Shown: positions 14,475-21,962 of the stretch, in pieces
Position numbering within the stretch: the stretch's first letter is position 1
How the letters are laid out: each line of letters begins with the position of its first letter
IMG/VR virus record: IMGVR_UViG_3300035698_013996
Span: 1-26,129 of that record
Source: a virus
Strand: one strand, 5' to 3'
DNA length: 26,129 bases
The notes under the pieces: model-generated
Told to the model about the DNA's origin: nothing
Databases searched by the model: none
The model's input: only the letters and a program-made list of their open reading frames with translations
Made by a program: the position numbers and the translations under genes

Positions 14475-16070
14475 TTATTGTGTTTGTAATTGTTCTGTTG
14501 ATTTTTCTAATAATCTATTCATCAAAGAATAGAAATTCTGTGTTAACTGTATTTTAATATACAGATTATTTAAAAAGGCATCTGGTAATTCTATAAATTC
14601 AGATGTATTATACAAAGTTTTTTCCTCAAATGTAGTTGTGTTAATGCTGTAAAAATCTGAAGCGCTTTTTATATCGTTAAATACATTTTTAATTACGTTC
14701 AAAGGAATCCTACACACAAGTTCATTACTTTCTTTACTATTATTGGTTTCTTCTTCTTGTGAACTATCGTTATTGACTGTATCTTTTAATAATTGTTTAT
14801 CTTTTAACATTATTGAAGCAGTTATAAAATAACCTAAACTTTCAATAAGTTTTAAAGATGAATCTGCTTTTTCAAAATGATTTTGTATATGAATATCTAA
14901 TTTATTATATCTTAATGAAGCGCTTTGTCCTAATTGATGTTTTGACAATATTTGACTTAAATCGTCACATAATATATTAGATTCACAAACTAAACTTGTA
15001 AGACTGTCTATAGTCAATCCAAAACAATTAAGAAAATTTAGTAAAATGGTACCTAAAGCAAGTCTTTTATAATTTCTTTTTTTATAAGTACTTTTTACAA
15101 AATCTATTATATGCTGTTTATAATAATCTTTTATTCTTCTGTAAGGGCCACCAAAATAGCTCTCTTCTTTTAAAAAATCTTCATATTGTAAATAACTACT
15201 AAATATTTCCAGATAATTTAATTCATCATTTATAAGACTTTCTTTTGAATTAACCATTAATTGTAATGAACCTTCTATGTTAACTAAAAATGGCCTCCCA
15301 TTAGTACAAGCTTTATAAGTTTTAAATTCTATTAAACCTATTTGAGTTGTGTATCTAGCAGATAAATGTGATTGTACATAATGATTAAAATCTAAAGTTT
15401 TGCATCCTATATTTAAAAATAAATTTTCTTTGTAATATGAAGAATTATCCATTTTAGAACCAATAAAATAAACAAGACAGTAGCTATAATTATATAAATT
15501 AATAGAAAGATTATTTAAAGGATTAATGCTTTTAATAGAACTTTTATATTCTACATCTAATATCATAGTAGGAAAGAAAGCTTTATTATTAGCACCAGAA
15601 GAACATTCAATTATATCGTATATAATTCTAATATTAGATTTTATGTTATCTAGTAAAAAAGATGCTTGTAAAAATTTAAAATATTCATGAATTTCATTCC
15701 ATCTTTTTTCAAATAAACCACTAATACAAATTTTTAATAATTTAATTAAAATACCTTTTATATATTCAAGATTAGTATATAAATAAACTGAATCATAATT
15801 AGTCACATAGAATGTTCCTCTTTTAGTATCAAAGTCTTTTGATATTATAACCTCGGTATATTGACCTTTAACCCACACTAATTTGAGTTCAGGGTCAGCT
15901 TCTTCAATATAATTACGTACTATACTACTTTTACTTATTTCTATTAATTCACCTTCAATTACTAATATTTTAACCCACTTTTTTATTAAATATTTAAAAA
16001 CATTTGGATGCTTATAATTTATATATCTTAAAACATCATCACAATTATTTGTATTTATATTAAAATCCAT
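14475..16070 (-). CDS. Unknown 531-aa protein of the ubiquitin-like module
   Basis: I do not recognise this large protein. It is rich in Asn, Ile, Lys, Leu and Tyr. Residues about 1-130 are mixed alpha/beta, 165-300 look beta-rich, and 310-420 look helical. A low-complexity acidic linker (Gln/Glu/Asn/Ser, about 428-446) leads to a final helical domain of about 80 residues. No P-loop, metal motif, membrane segment or Cys-rich zinc binding site is evident. It lies between the Ubl gene (with a terminator-like hairpin between) and the JAB gene, 15 nt before JAB. In PRTRC cassettes a large protein (F) also neighbours the Ubl and JAB genes, so it may be a functional analogue, for example a substrate receptor or E3/E2-like factor. 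That is positional inference only. Confidence 0.7.
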   Translation of the reverse strand: MDFNINTNNCDDVLRYINYKHPNVFKYLIKKWVKILVIEGELIEISKSSIVRNYIEEADPELKLVWVKGQYTEVIISKDFDTKRGTFYVTNYDSVYLYTNLEYIKGILIKLLKICISGLFEKRWNEIHEYFKFLQASFLLDNIKSNIRIIYDIIECSSGANNKAFFPTMILDVEYKSSIKSINPLNNLSINLYNYSYCLVYFIGSKMDNSSYYKENLFLNIGCKTLDFNHYVQSHLSARYTTQIGLIEFKTYKACTNGRPFLVNIEGSLQLMVNSKESLINDELNYLEIFSSYLQYEDFLKEESYFGGPYRRIKDYYKQHIIDFVKSTYKKRNYKRLALGTILLNFLNCFGLTIDSLTSLVCESNILCDDLSQILSKHQLGQSASLRYNKLDIHIQNHFEKADSSLKLIESLGYFITASIMLKDKQLLKDTVNNDSSQEEETNNSKESNELVCRIPLNVIKNVFNDIKSASDFYSINTTTFEEKTLYNTSEFIELPDAFLNNLYIKIQLTQNFYSLMNRLLEKSTEQLQTQ

Positions 16071-16089
16071 TATTAAATTATAGATAAAA

Positions 16090-16122
16090 ATAAAAGCCCC
16101 AGAAATTATCTGAGGCTTTTAT
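16090..16122 (-). terminator. Terminator-like hairpin between the Ubl gene and the 531-aa/JAB/E1 genes
   Basis: A 14-bp stem with one mismatch pairs ATAAAAGCCCCAGA at 16090-16103 with TCTGAGGCTTTTAT at 16109-16122 around a 5-nt loop. In the minus-strand transcript it is followed by TTTTATCTA. It lies 20 nt past the stop of the Ubl gene and only 19 nt before the ATG of the 531-aa gene. A separate downstream promoter would have to overlap the hairpin, so partial readthrough is likely. Confidence 0.75.
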
Positions 16123-16142
16123 CTAATTAATTAAAAAACAAT

Positions 16143-16745
16143 TTAATATCCTGAATGCTTTAAATCACCCTGCACTTTGTTAAGCTCTTTATTTAAAAAA
16201 GAATTATCTTCTTTAGTAGCATACGCGCTAAAAGTGTAAAGATTAGTAATTATATTCCGGATTTCATTTGAATTTCTCAACAAAGGTAATGCTTCCGATA
16301 ATTCATCTTCTAAATTATTTAACTCTTGAATAAAAGCAGAATCATTATCTAATTTAACACATTCTTCTTTTTTATCCTCTCCTTTAACAGGAAGTAATTT
16401 TAAAGAATTTAACTTTGTTTCTAAAGCATCTTTACTCATTCGAGTATACCCAGGAACTGCATTTTCTTTAGCTATTTCTTTTAACTCTTTTGTAGTTAAA
16501 CCTCCTTTAATTTTTCTTGAAGTAACAAACAAAGTTAAACTTTCTTGCTGAGGTAATCTTGCATCAGGTAATTCTAATGAAAGATTACTTCCTCTTATGA
16601 CTGCTCCTTTGTTTTCAAAAGTAACATTTTTATCTATTTTAAAGATAGCATCTTGAAGTTCTTTAAAAGTAAAAGCTTCAATGTTTTCAAATGTCTTAGG
16701 AGAACCTAAAGAAGTGTCAACAATAATAATTTTTTCGTAAATCAT
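16143..16745 (-). CDS. Putative ubiquitin-like (beta-grasp) protein with internal Gly-Gly and SAP-like tail
   Basis: Residues 1-82 fit a ubiquitin-like beta-grasp layout: strand (EKIIIVDTS), helix (FTFKELQDAIFKI), strands around AVIRG and LSLELPDA, then a last strand (SLTLFVTSRK). They end in KIKGG with Gly81-Gly82. The Gly-Gly is not C-terminal. A helical LTTKELKEIAK ... SKDALETKLNSL segment follows (about 83-115) and looks like a SAP/HeH/Rho-N-type DNA-binding motif. An acidic helical tail reaches residue 200. The JAB peptidase encoded nearby could cleave after GG to release a mature Ubl. It is the last gene of the SSB-primase-Ubl unit, 25 nt after primase. The Ubl call rests on predicted strand pattern, GG and the E1/JAB neighbours. 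The alternative is an unrelated SAP-domain protein with a chance GG. Confidence 0.6.
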   Translation of the reverse strand: MIYEKIIIVDTSLGSPKTFENIEAFTFKELQDAIFKIDKNVTFENKGAVIRGSNLSLELPDARLPQQESLTLFVTSRKIKGGLTTKELKEIAKENAVPGYTRMSKDALETKLNSLKLLPVKGEDKKEECVKLDNDSAFIQELNNLEDELSEALPLLRNSNEIRNIITNLYTFSAYATKEDNSFLNKELNKVQGDLKHSGY

Positions 16746-16770
16746 CTTTTTTAATTTTGATAGTTTGTTT

Positions 16771-17730
16771 TTATTTTTTGTGTAGTAACCATAACATAAA
16801 ATTTTTCGTATTAATTATTCCATAACAAAAGCTATAATCAGATATATCTTTTAGTGACAAAGGTATAAAAATATAAGGTAAATTCACTCTTTCCATAGCA
16901 GCTAATCCTGCTTTATCATTGTCAAAAAATACAATAACTTCTTCAAATCTCATTTTTAAAGAATTCATTATATCTTTATCTAATTCAGAATTTTCACTAG
17001 GAGGAGCTACAGAGTTATAACCTAATTCATGTAAAACCATTATATCTTTTAAACTTTTAGTAATTATAAGTAACTTACCTTCTTTTGGTAATTGATGGTA
17101 TCCCTGCCAATCTTTACTCTTTAAATTACTAATCCATTTATATTTTTTAGGTCTTAATAGATTTAATATCTTAAATTTATTTATACCTACCTTGTACACA
17201 TAGGAATCTTTACATATAAATCTTTTTGTATTTATCCAGTAATATAACAAAGGGTACACTTCATAATATTTTAACGTTTTCAATGAAATACCATAATCAA
17301 ACCAATATTTTATATTAGTAGAATTCCAATAACCTGTCTTAACCTTAATTATCTTAGTTTTCGTACTAGGAATAGGTAAGTCATTAATTATTACAAATTC
17401 TTTATTTTTAATTAAAGTATCTATATTAAAATCATTAGCAATAATATTAAGTGCTTCTGAGTATGTACAATTAAACATACATTTTACAAACTCAAAGCAA
17501 TTCCCTTTTTTGTTAGTACCAAAATCTTTAAATCTCCATTCTCCAAATTTATATCCATAAATAAAAGAAGGAGTACTATCATTAGTATCTCCTTCTTTTT
17601 CGTTTCTTATTGGTGAATTTGATAAAGTATCTGGTTCTATTTTTGAATAATACTTAAAAATTCTTTGTGCAGATACTACTTTTAATATAATTTTAGAGGT
17701 TACATTTACTTGTTTTTTAGTAGTAATCAC
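16771..17730 (-). CDS. DnaG/T7-like DNA primase with Toprim domain
   Basis: It makes RNA primers for phage replication. The C-terminal Toprim core is at about residues 218-290: strand and loop KLLIITKSLKDIM, then the metal-binding pair D270/D272 in VFFDNDKAG. The conserved Toprim Glu (usually in an EG motif before the helix) appears to be replaced, the loop reading ITKSLKD. At the N-terminus (about 30-100), STPSF ... WRFKDFG ... GNCFEFVKCM resembles the CHC2 zinc-binding domain of primases, but most zinc ligands are missing. At 319 aa it is shorter than bacterial DnaG and has no helicase domain; the DnaB-like protein at 19990-21183 may partner it. It lies between SSB and the Ubl candidate, 26 nt after SSB. 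Primase is the best call, though polymerising activity cannot be judged by eye. Confidence 0.78.
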   Translation of the reverse strand: MITTKKQVNVTSKIILKVVSAQRIFKYYSKIEPDTLSNSPIRNEKEGDTNDSTPSFIYGYKFGEWRFKDFGTNKKGNCFEFVKCMFNCTYSEALNIIANDFNIDTLIKNKEFVIINDLPIPSTKTKIIKVKTGYWNSTNIKYWFDYGISLKTLKYYEVYPLLYYWINTKRFICKDSYVYKVGINKFKILNLLRPKKYKWISNLKSKDWQGYHQLPKEGKLLIITKSLKDIMVLHELGYNSVAPPSENSELDKDIMNSLKMRFEEVIVFFDNDKAGLAAMERVNLPYIFIPLSLKDISDYSFCYGIINTKNFMLWLLHKK

Positions 17731-17756
17731 ACAATGATTTTTAATTTATAAAATTA

Positions 17757-18608
17757 TTACCAATTGCCGCTTCCAGCATTAGCAGATTCTTCTTGTGCAT
17801 TACTAACTTCCGTATCAGGATTAATTCCTGTAAACTCTGTAAACACATAAGGATATTCTGCAAATATAATCTTATCTGCCCTAGTAGAATTAGCAATAAA
17901 ATCTTCAACATAGATTTTCATGAAACTCATATCTGTAGAATACGGTCTTTCGCTCTTTCTATTAAATGCAGATTGATAAAACTTTTCTGCTTTAATTTGC
18001 CCTGTTTCCTCATCAATAACCTGTACTTTCCTAATCGTTAAATTTAATTTAACTGTATTATTTGGAATACCTTGCAACATATTGTGCAACTCAGAAAAAT
18101 TACCTGTAAAAAAGCTTGAAATAGTTTCTAAAACACAAGAATCTCCTTTGCTTACATTAGCAAAACTTTTAATGAATTCCATTAACTGTTCTTCACCTGT
18201 ATAAGCGGCTCTTATTTTACCAACTTTAAACCAATTTAAATTTTCAGGAATATCATTAACATCGTCTAACCATGTTACAATACCAACCTCATTTATAAAT
18301 TGCTTCTTCCCTGTAGAAGATACTAACTGACTTTTTAATAAAGTAAAAGAGTGAATCAGGTTTACTTTCGGTTCTCCAGTATCTTCATTAGCTTTATTAC
18401 TCATGAAAAAATCAATTCTAACAGAATCAACTTCTGTTCCATCTGCTTTAGTGACTTTTTTATGGTAATTTACTTCAGTAAAATTATAACCTAATTTTTT
18501 AACTTGTTCTACAGTTGAAGGATTTATAGCTTCTATGTATAAATCACACATTCCTAAAAACTTTTTTCTACTTTCCGAATTTTCGTTTGATTTTGCAGAA
18601 ACTGCCAT
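17757..18608 (-). CDS. Probable single-stranded DNA-binding protein
   Basis: This is the first gene of the SSB-primase-Ubl unit. It resembles phage SSB-type proteins in size (283 aa), in its mixed beta-rich sequence with evenly spread aromatics, and in its position beside primase and helicase genes. A beta-rich core at about residues 20-210 includes a VKLNLTIRKVQVIDEETG strand pair. The Ala/Ser/Gly/Asn-rich, Glu-containing tail (about 265-283) ends in Trp, recalling the flexible acidic tails that SSBs use to bind partner proteins. There is no catalytic motif. An OB fold could not be proved by eye. An alternative is another abundant replication accessory protein. It has a 154-nt leader containing the terminator of the preceding gene. 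Confidence 0.6.
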   Translation of the reverse strand: MAVSAKSNENSESRKKFLGMCDLYIEAINPSTVEQVKKLGYNFTEVNYHKKVTKADGTEVDSVRIDFFMSNKANEDTGEPKVNLIHSFTLLKSQLVSSTGKKQFINEVGIVTWLDDVNDIPENLNWFKVGKIRAAYTGEEQLMEFIKSFANVSKGDSCVLETISSFFTGNFSELHNMLQGIPNNTVKLNLTIRKVQVIDEETGQIKAEKFYQSAFNRKSERPYSTDMSFMKIYVEDFIANSTRADKIIFAEYPYVFTEFTGINPDTEVSNAQEESANAGSGNW

Positions 18609-18668
18609 AATTTATTGTTTATTAATTTGTTTTTAAAATTTAATCAACTTATCTAACAATATATATGA

Positions 18669-18700
18669 AAAAAGCAGCTAATATTAATTAGCTGCTTTTT
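18669..18700. terminator. Bidirectional-type terminator hairpin after the 122-aa gene
   Basis: A perfect 14-bp stem, AAAAAGCAGCTAAT at 18669-18682 with ATTAGCTGCTTTTT at 18687-18700, has a 4-nt loop. The A- and T-rich arm ends provide a U tract in either direction. It lies between the 122-aa gene (stop 18763) and the SSB gene (start 18608), so it ends the upstream minus-strand transcript. The region 18609-18762 holds nothing else I can identify. The SSB promoter should lie at about 18610-18665, but I see no clear motif. Confidence 0.8.
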
Positions 18701-18762
18701 ATGTTAACCATTATTTATATATATGAGCAATTAATGGAGATTTGTATAGATAAATTTTAAGA

Positions 18763-19131
18763 TCACATGAATGAATCGTCTTGCTCAACTGTTTCATTTA
18801 CAGGTGCTGTACTTTCTACAGCTTCCATATTATGCGAATCTACTGTTTCCCCAGAAACGGACTCTTGAACATCATCTACAATATCAAAAGGAAGTGCTTT
18901 AGGCCCAGTGCTCTTACGAGTGTAACCTTTAGTCTTACGACCTTTTAATGATTCCAAATTAAAGATAGCCTTAACGTGAGTAGCTTTAATACCATAGAAA
19001 GATTGGATACTTCTACCTGAGCCTTCCTCAGTTTCTTGTTTGGTTAGACGTGTATAGCCATCTTCTAGTAATTGAATTACTTTAGATACTGTGATTACAG
19101 GTTTTTGGGTTTCATTTTGAACTTCTGACAT
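18763..19131 (-). CDS. Small protein with basic core and acidic tail, 122 aa, monocistronic
   Basis: I do not recognise the family. Residues 12-75 form a basic, probably helical core (TRLTKQE, KATHVKAIFN, LKGRKTKGYTRKS) that could bind nucleic acid. Residues 82-122 are an acidic disordered tail ending EQDDSFM, reminiscent of the acidic-plus-hydrophobic tips of SSB proteins. It is flanked by a 118-nt leader with a candidate promoter and by a strong terminator, so it is probably transcribed alone and abundantly. Its sequence is also somewhat less AT-biased than its neighbours. It could be a nucleoid-associated, recombination-accessory or transcription-regulating protein; none can be proved. Confidence 0.7.
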   Translation of the reverse strand: MSEVQNETQKPVITVSKVIQLLEDGYTRLTKQETEEGSGRSIQSFYGIKATHVKAIFNLESLKGRKTKGYTRKSTGPKALPFDIVDDVQESVSGETVDSHNMEAVESTAPVNETVEQDDSFM

Positions 19132-19159
19132 AATTTTGATTTTTTAATTGTTAATTTTT

Positions 19160-19191
19160 AAAGTGTAAAGTGTAAAAATTAGACTTGCAAC
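19160..19191 (-). promoter_or_regulatory. Candidate Bacteroidetes-type promoter for the 122-aa gene
   Basis: On the minus strand a TTG (19190-19188) is followed after 20 nt by TACACTTT (19067-equivalent at 19167-19160), close to the Bacteroidetes -33 TTTG / -7 TAnnTTTG pattern. The TACACTTT element is directly repeated, the two copies sharing one base (19160-19174). The implied 5' leader is about 20 nt. It rests on motif similarity only. Confidence 0.35.
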
Positions 19192-19224
19192 TTTAAGGTA
19201 ATTTTGAAATCCTCCAATAGCATT

Positions 19225-19260
19225 ATTACCTTTTTGCTTCATCTACGATTCAAAGGTAAT
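19225..19260 (-). terminator. Weak terminator-like hairpin overlapping a stop codon
   Basis: A 9-bp stem, ATTACCTTT at 19225-19233 with AAAGGTAAT at 19252-19260, encloses an 18-nt loop and overlaps the TGA stop of the P-loop ATPase gene (19250-19252). There is no T run after it on the minus strand, so it may be an RNA stabiliser or processing site rather than a classical terminator. Confidence 0.4.
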
Positions 19261-19984
19261 AAAATTTTCTGATTGCATCATCAACAATGACTAAATTATT
19301 TTCAATTTTTTTTTCATCGAACATTCCTTTAGGAGTTTTGCACGTATCATTCCCCGATGTTTGGGTATATAAAAGGTATTCTGTGCCTTTTTCCTTTGAG
19401 ATTTCGACCCCTGAATATATAACAATAGAAAACATTCCATCTAAGGTGATCATGGAATCCATGAGCTTCCCAATGGTTTTCATTTTTTGATGCCTTACCC
19501 CATCACTATCTGTAAATTCATCGGGGTGAGTAAGATAATATATAATGAGGTTATCTCTGGTGTTTTCTGGTAATTTTGCAGAATCCCATATTTGCTTAGC
19601 AAAAACAGACCACTTTTCATAACCTTTAACGTGTACTTTTTGCATAAAAGCAGCAGCAAATACATACTGCCAATCATCCAAAACTACTCTTAATATTTCA
19701 GGACGTTCTTCTGATATATATTTAATTGTTTGCGCTATTATTTGAAAATCATCAGTACTTAATATTGTGACATCATCTTTAACGGCAGACTTTACTTTAT
19801 CATATACTTTTTTATCTGTATAAGGTTCTTTATCTTCAGGCTTATTTAATCTTATTCTTTTATGATTATGACTAAAAGGAAGTGGCTTATTATAAGCCTG
19901 TATATAAAACACGTCCTTTAAGTGTTCTGTACTTGTACTTTTTCCTGAACCGCTAGGCCCAACTACTCCGACTCCAATTGCCAT
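19250..19984 (-). CDS. P-loop ATPase, phage RecA/Sak4-like or AAA-type
   Basis: It has a clear Walker A at residues 9-16 (GPSGSGKS) and a Walker B-like hydrophobic strand ending in Asp-Asp-Trp (VVLDDWQY, about 100-107). It resembles the small phage ATPases annotated as Sak4-like or AAA ATP-binding proteins, which assist single-strand annealing or recombination. The length, 244 aa, fits. Its C-terminus (NNLVIVDDAIRKFYYL) is also of the type seen in that group. It lies 5 nt after the DnaB-like gene and is the last gene of the replication unit before the 122-aa gene. A kinase or packaging-type ATPase is less likely, since no substrate domain is seen. Role in recombination is inferred. Confidence 0.65.
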   Translation of the reverse strand: MAIGVGVVGPSGSGKSTSTEHLKDVFYIQAYNKPLPFSHNHKRIRLNKPEDKEPYTDKKVYDKVKSAVKDDVTILSTDDFQIIAQTIKYISEERPEILRVVLDDWQYVFAAAFMQKVHVKGYEKWSVFAKQIWDSAKLPENTRDNLIIYYLTHPDEFTDSDGVRHQKMKTIGKLMDSMITLDGMFSIVIYSGVEISKEKGTEYLLYTQTSGNDTCKTPKGMFDEKKIENNLVIVDDAIRKFYYL

Positions 19985-19989
19985 TTATT

Positions 19990-21183
19990 TTAAGGTGTTT
20001 GTGAATTGTGTATTCTCTTAATTAAAGAATCTACAGCTAACATTCCTTCTTTATCATCAGGTGGTGGAAGCTCCTTAAAATATGTAGATTGTCCTACAAA
20101 AAATAATTGAGTAGTTATAGAAGCTCCTCCACGTCTATTTAATACAGTGAAAAACTCTCTATGATTATCTTTTAAAGGTAAGTGTATGCTATTTTTCATA
20201 CCTATATTATACCCATTGTACTCAGCGTTACCTATTCTATTAGGCGCATATAAACCATACATACTATCAACATCTTGTTGAGTATTTTTATTAATACCCA
20301 AACCACTTGCACTAGGTTTATTCATTGATTGCTTAATTGCATCAATACCTTCTTGACTAGCTGCTTGTTGTTGTATATTAATGATTATGGCATCCCATCT
20401 ATCTCTTGCTTTAATACAGTAGTTTGAACTAAAATTACCTATAGTTTCCCCTAAAGTTTTATTATTTTCTGTAGTTAATAATCCTAAGTGATCAGTAATA
20501 GCTTCAAAAAATAAATCAGGATTATTGGGTTTGTAAGTAATAACAGCTTTATTAGCTTTTTCTTTTATTACGTTATCTGTGTTATTTAATAATCTTTTAG
20601 GAATCTCTATATTATCTTTGTCTAAATAAATACCATTATCTTCATGCCATTCTCTTATGTACTTATAAATACCATAAGGATTCCTTATATTATCTATAAA
20701 TTCAACTTTGGCTAATATTTTTTCTATTTTGGGCTGTAATGCATCTACCAATCTTAATATCTTATCTTCAACAATATAGTTAATAAATAAACTGTCTAAT
20801 TGCTCTTCACTAATTATAATATGATAATCAGTAAATAATAAATGACAAATTAATTGCTTGACTTTATCTTCCTTACTTATTTCTAAGCTAAAATACTTAC
20901 AAATTATGTCTAATCCGCAATCAGGATTATTAAGTATAAAATTAATAGGATTGTATACAAACATAAAGTCGGTTATTTTTGTTTTACCAACTTTAGCATT
21001 AGCAGTAATTATTATATATCTTCTTTTTTGTAAACCTGCTATGTATTTACTAAATCTATCAAAAGGAAAAGGAATAGCGATCAATTTACCGTTATTCCTT
21101 CTCTCTTGATTTTGTTTTATTTCAGATAAAACTTTGTTGAATACATTATATTTTACATTCTGAGGGGTAATAATTTCGCTCAT
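19990..21183 (-). CDS. DnaB-like replicative helicase ATPase (RecA fold)
   Basis: This is the RecA-fold core of a DnaB/T7 gp4-type hexameric helicase. Walker A is TANAKVGKT at 60-68. A CKYFSLEIS segment (95-103) matches the DnaB H1a motif with catalytic E101. The Walker B-like strand with D231 is in ITDHLGLL. A sensor/H3-like IIINIQQQAAS segment with Gln at 271-273 follows. No separate N-terminal domain is present: the core starts after about 30 residues. A 100-residue insertion separates H1a and Walker B, which is unusual. The length is 397 aa. It overlaps the upstream 182-aa gene by ATGA (21180-21183), as helicases often do with loaders. It should act with the separately encoded primase and SSB. 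Moderately sure of DnaB family, surer of RecA-fold ATPase. Confidence 0.75.
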   Translation of the reverse strand: MSEIITPQNVKYNVFNKVLSEIKQNQERRNNGKLIAIPFPFDRFSKYIAGLQKRRYIIITANAKVGKTKITDFMFVYNPINFILNNPDCGLDIICKYFSLEISKEDKVKQLICHLLFTDYHIIISEEQLDSLFINYIVEDKILRLVDALQPKIEKILAKVEFIDNIRNPYGIYKYIREWHEDNGIYLDKDNIEIPKRLLNNTDNVIKEKANKAVITYKPNNPDLFFEAITDHLGLLTTENNKTLGETIGNFSSNYCIKARDRWDAIIINIQQQAASQEGIDAIKQSMNKPSASGLGINKNTQQDVDSMYGLYAPNRIGNAEYNGYNIGMKNSIHLPLKDNHREFFTVLNRRGGASITTQLFFVGQSTYFKELPPPDDKEGMLAVDSLIKRIHNSQTP

Positions 21184-21728
21184 ACATTTATAGTATTAAA
21201 ATCATTATCATTTGATATTTCTTCATTACCATTAAGAATTATCTCTTCACAATAAGAAGCGCATCTACTAGTTTCGATTTTAGAATTGTCCTGCTTAAAA
21301 ATAAAGTAATCTGCTTTCTGTAAATAATAATATTGAGATTTTGCTTCGCTTTTTATATAAGTAGCGGCTGCTTTTAAAATTAAATCTCTATCTGCGTATT
21401 CTGGATACTTTCTAAAGAACCTAACAAACTTATCATAGCATCCACCTCTGTCACCCATGATTCCTACTTTATTACTTAACTTCTTAAATAATAATCTATA
21501 TTTATCTACAAATTTAAGTAAACTAGGATCTTTATCTGTAAAAATAGCGTATCCTTTTTCAGTAAGCTTAATAGGATCATTTGTTATATAACCCTTATCT
21601 TCTAATACTTGCTCCAAACCCTTGTAAGTAGCTTTCTTCTCCAGAAACAACTCTGCTAAATAGTAAAATTCAGTAGGTGTAACGTTGTAGTATCTTAATA
21701 CTTTACCTGATATAAAAATCTCTGCCAT
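21180..21728 (-). CDS. Hypothetical protein, 182 aa, winged-helix-like, upstream of helicase
   Basis: The N-terminal 70 residues (TPTEFYYLAELF ... GLEQVLEDKGYI ... LTEKGYAIF) have the helix-helix-wing spacing of a winged-helix DNA-binding domain. The rest is helical, with an acidic tail from about 165. No ATPase motif is seen. It is translationally coupled (ATGA) to the DnaB-like helicase gene, a place where phages often encode helicase loaders or origin-binding proteins. That role is inference from position and predicted fold. Confidence 0.6.
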   Translation of the reverse strand: MAEIFISGKVLRYYNVTPTEFYYLAELFLEKKATYKGLEQVLEDKGYITNDPIKLTEKGYAIFTDKDPSLLKFVDKYRLLFKKLSNKVGIMGDRGGCYDKFVRFFRKYPEYADRDLILKAAATYIKSEAKSQYYYLQKADYFIFKQDNSKIETSRCASYCEEIILNGNEEISNDNDFNTINV

Positions 21729-21729
21729 C

Positions 21730-21957
21730 TTATTCTCTTTTTAAAATTATAATGTTATCAAGTGTTATATCTACAACTTTTTTCTTTCTGTCCTCTTCAA
21801 CAAAATTAAAAAGTTCATCAGTATCTTTATAATCAGAAGTAGGCTCAATTTTTACTACAAACCCCATATTTACAAGCGCTACATTTAGAATAATTAGTAA
21901 ACGAGTTGTTGTAATGTTCTTGCTACCTGATAACGTAATAGTCAATTCATTCTTCAT
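21730..21957 (-). CDS. 75-aa paralogue A, P-loop-like fragment with degenerate loop
   Basis: This is a tandem paralogue of the adjacent 75-aa gene: identical length and about 47% identical by hand alignment, with matching blocks LSG, the SDYKDTDELF region and a C-terminal IILK. The layout is a beta strand (LTITLSG), a loop, a helix and a second strand (VVKIEP). The loop where its partner has GKT reads SKNITTTR, so any nucleotide-binding ability is probably lost. It lies 1 nt before the 182-aa gene. Function unknown. Confidence 0.65.
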   Translation of the reverse strand: MKNELTITLSGSKNITTTRLLIILNVALVNMGFVVKIEPTSDYKDTDELFNFVEEDRKKKVVDITLDNIIILKRE

Positions 21958-21962
21958 AATTT

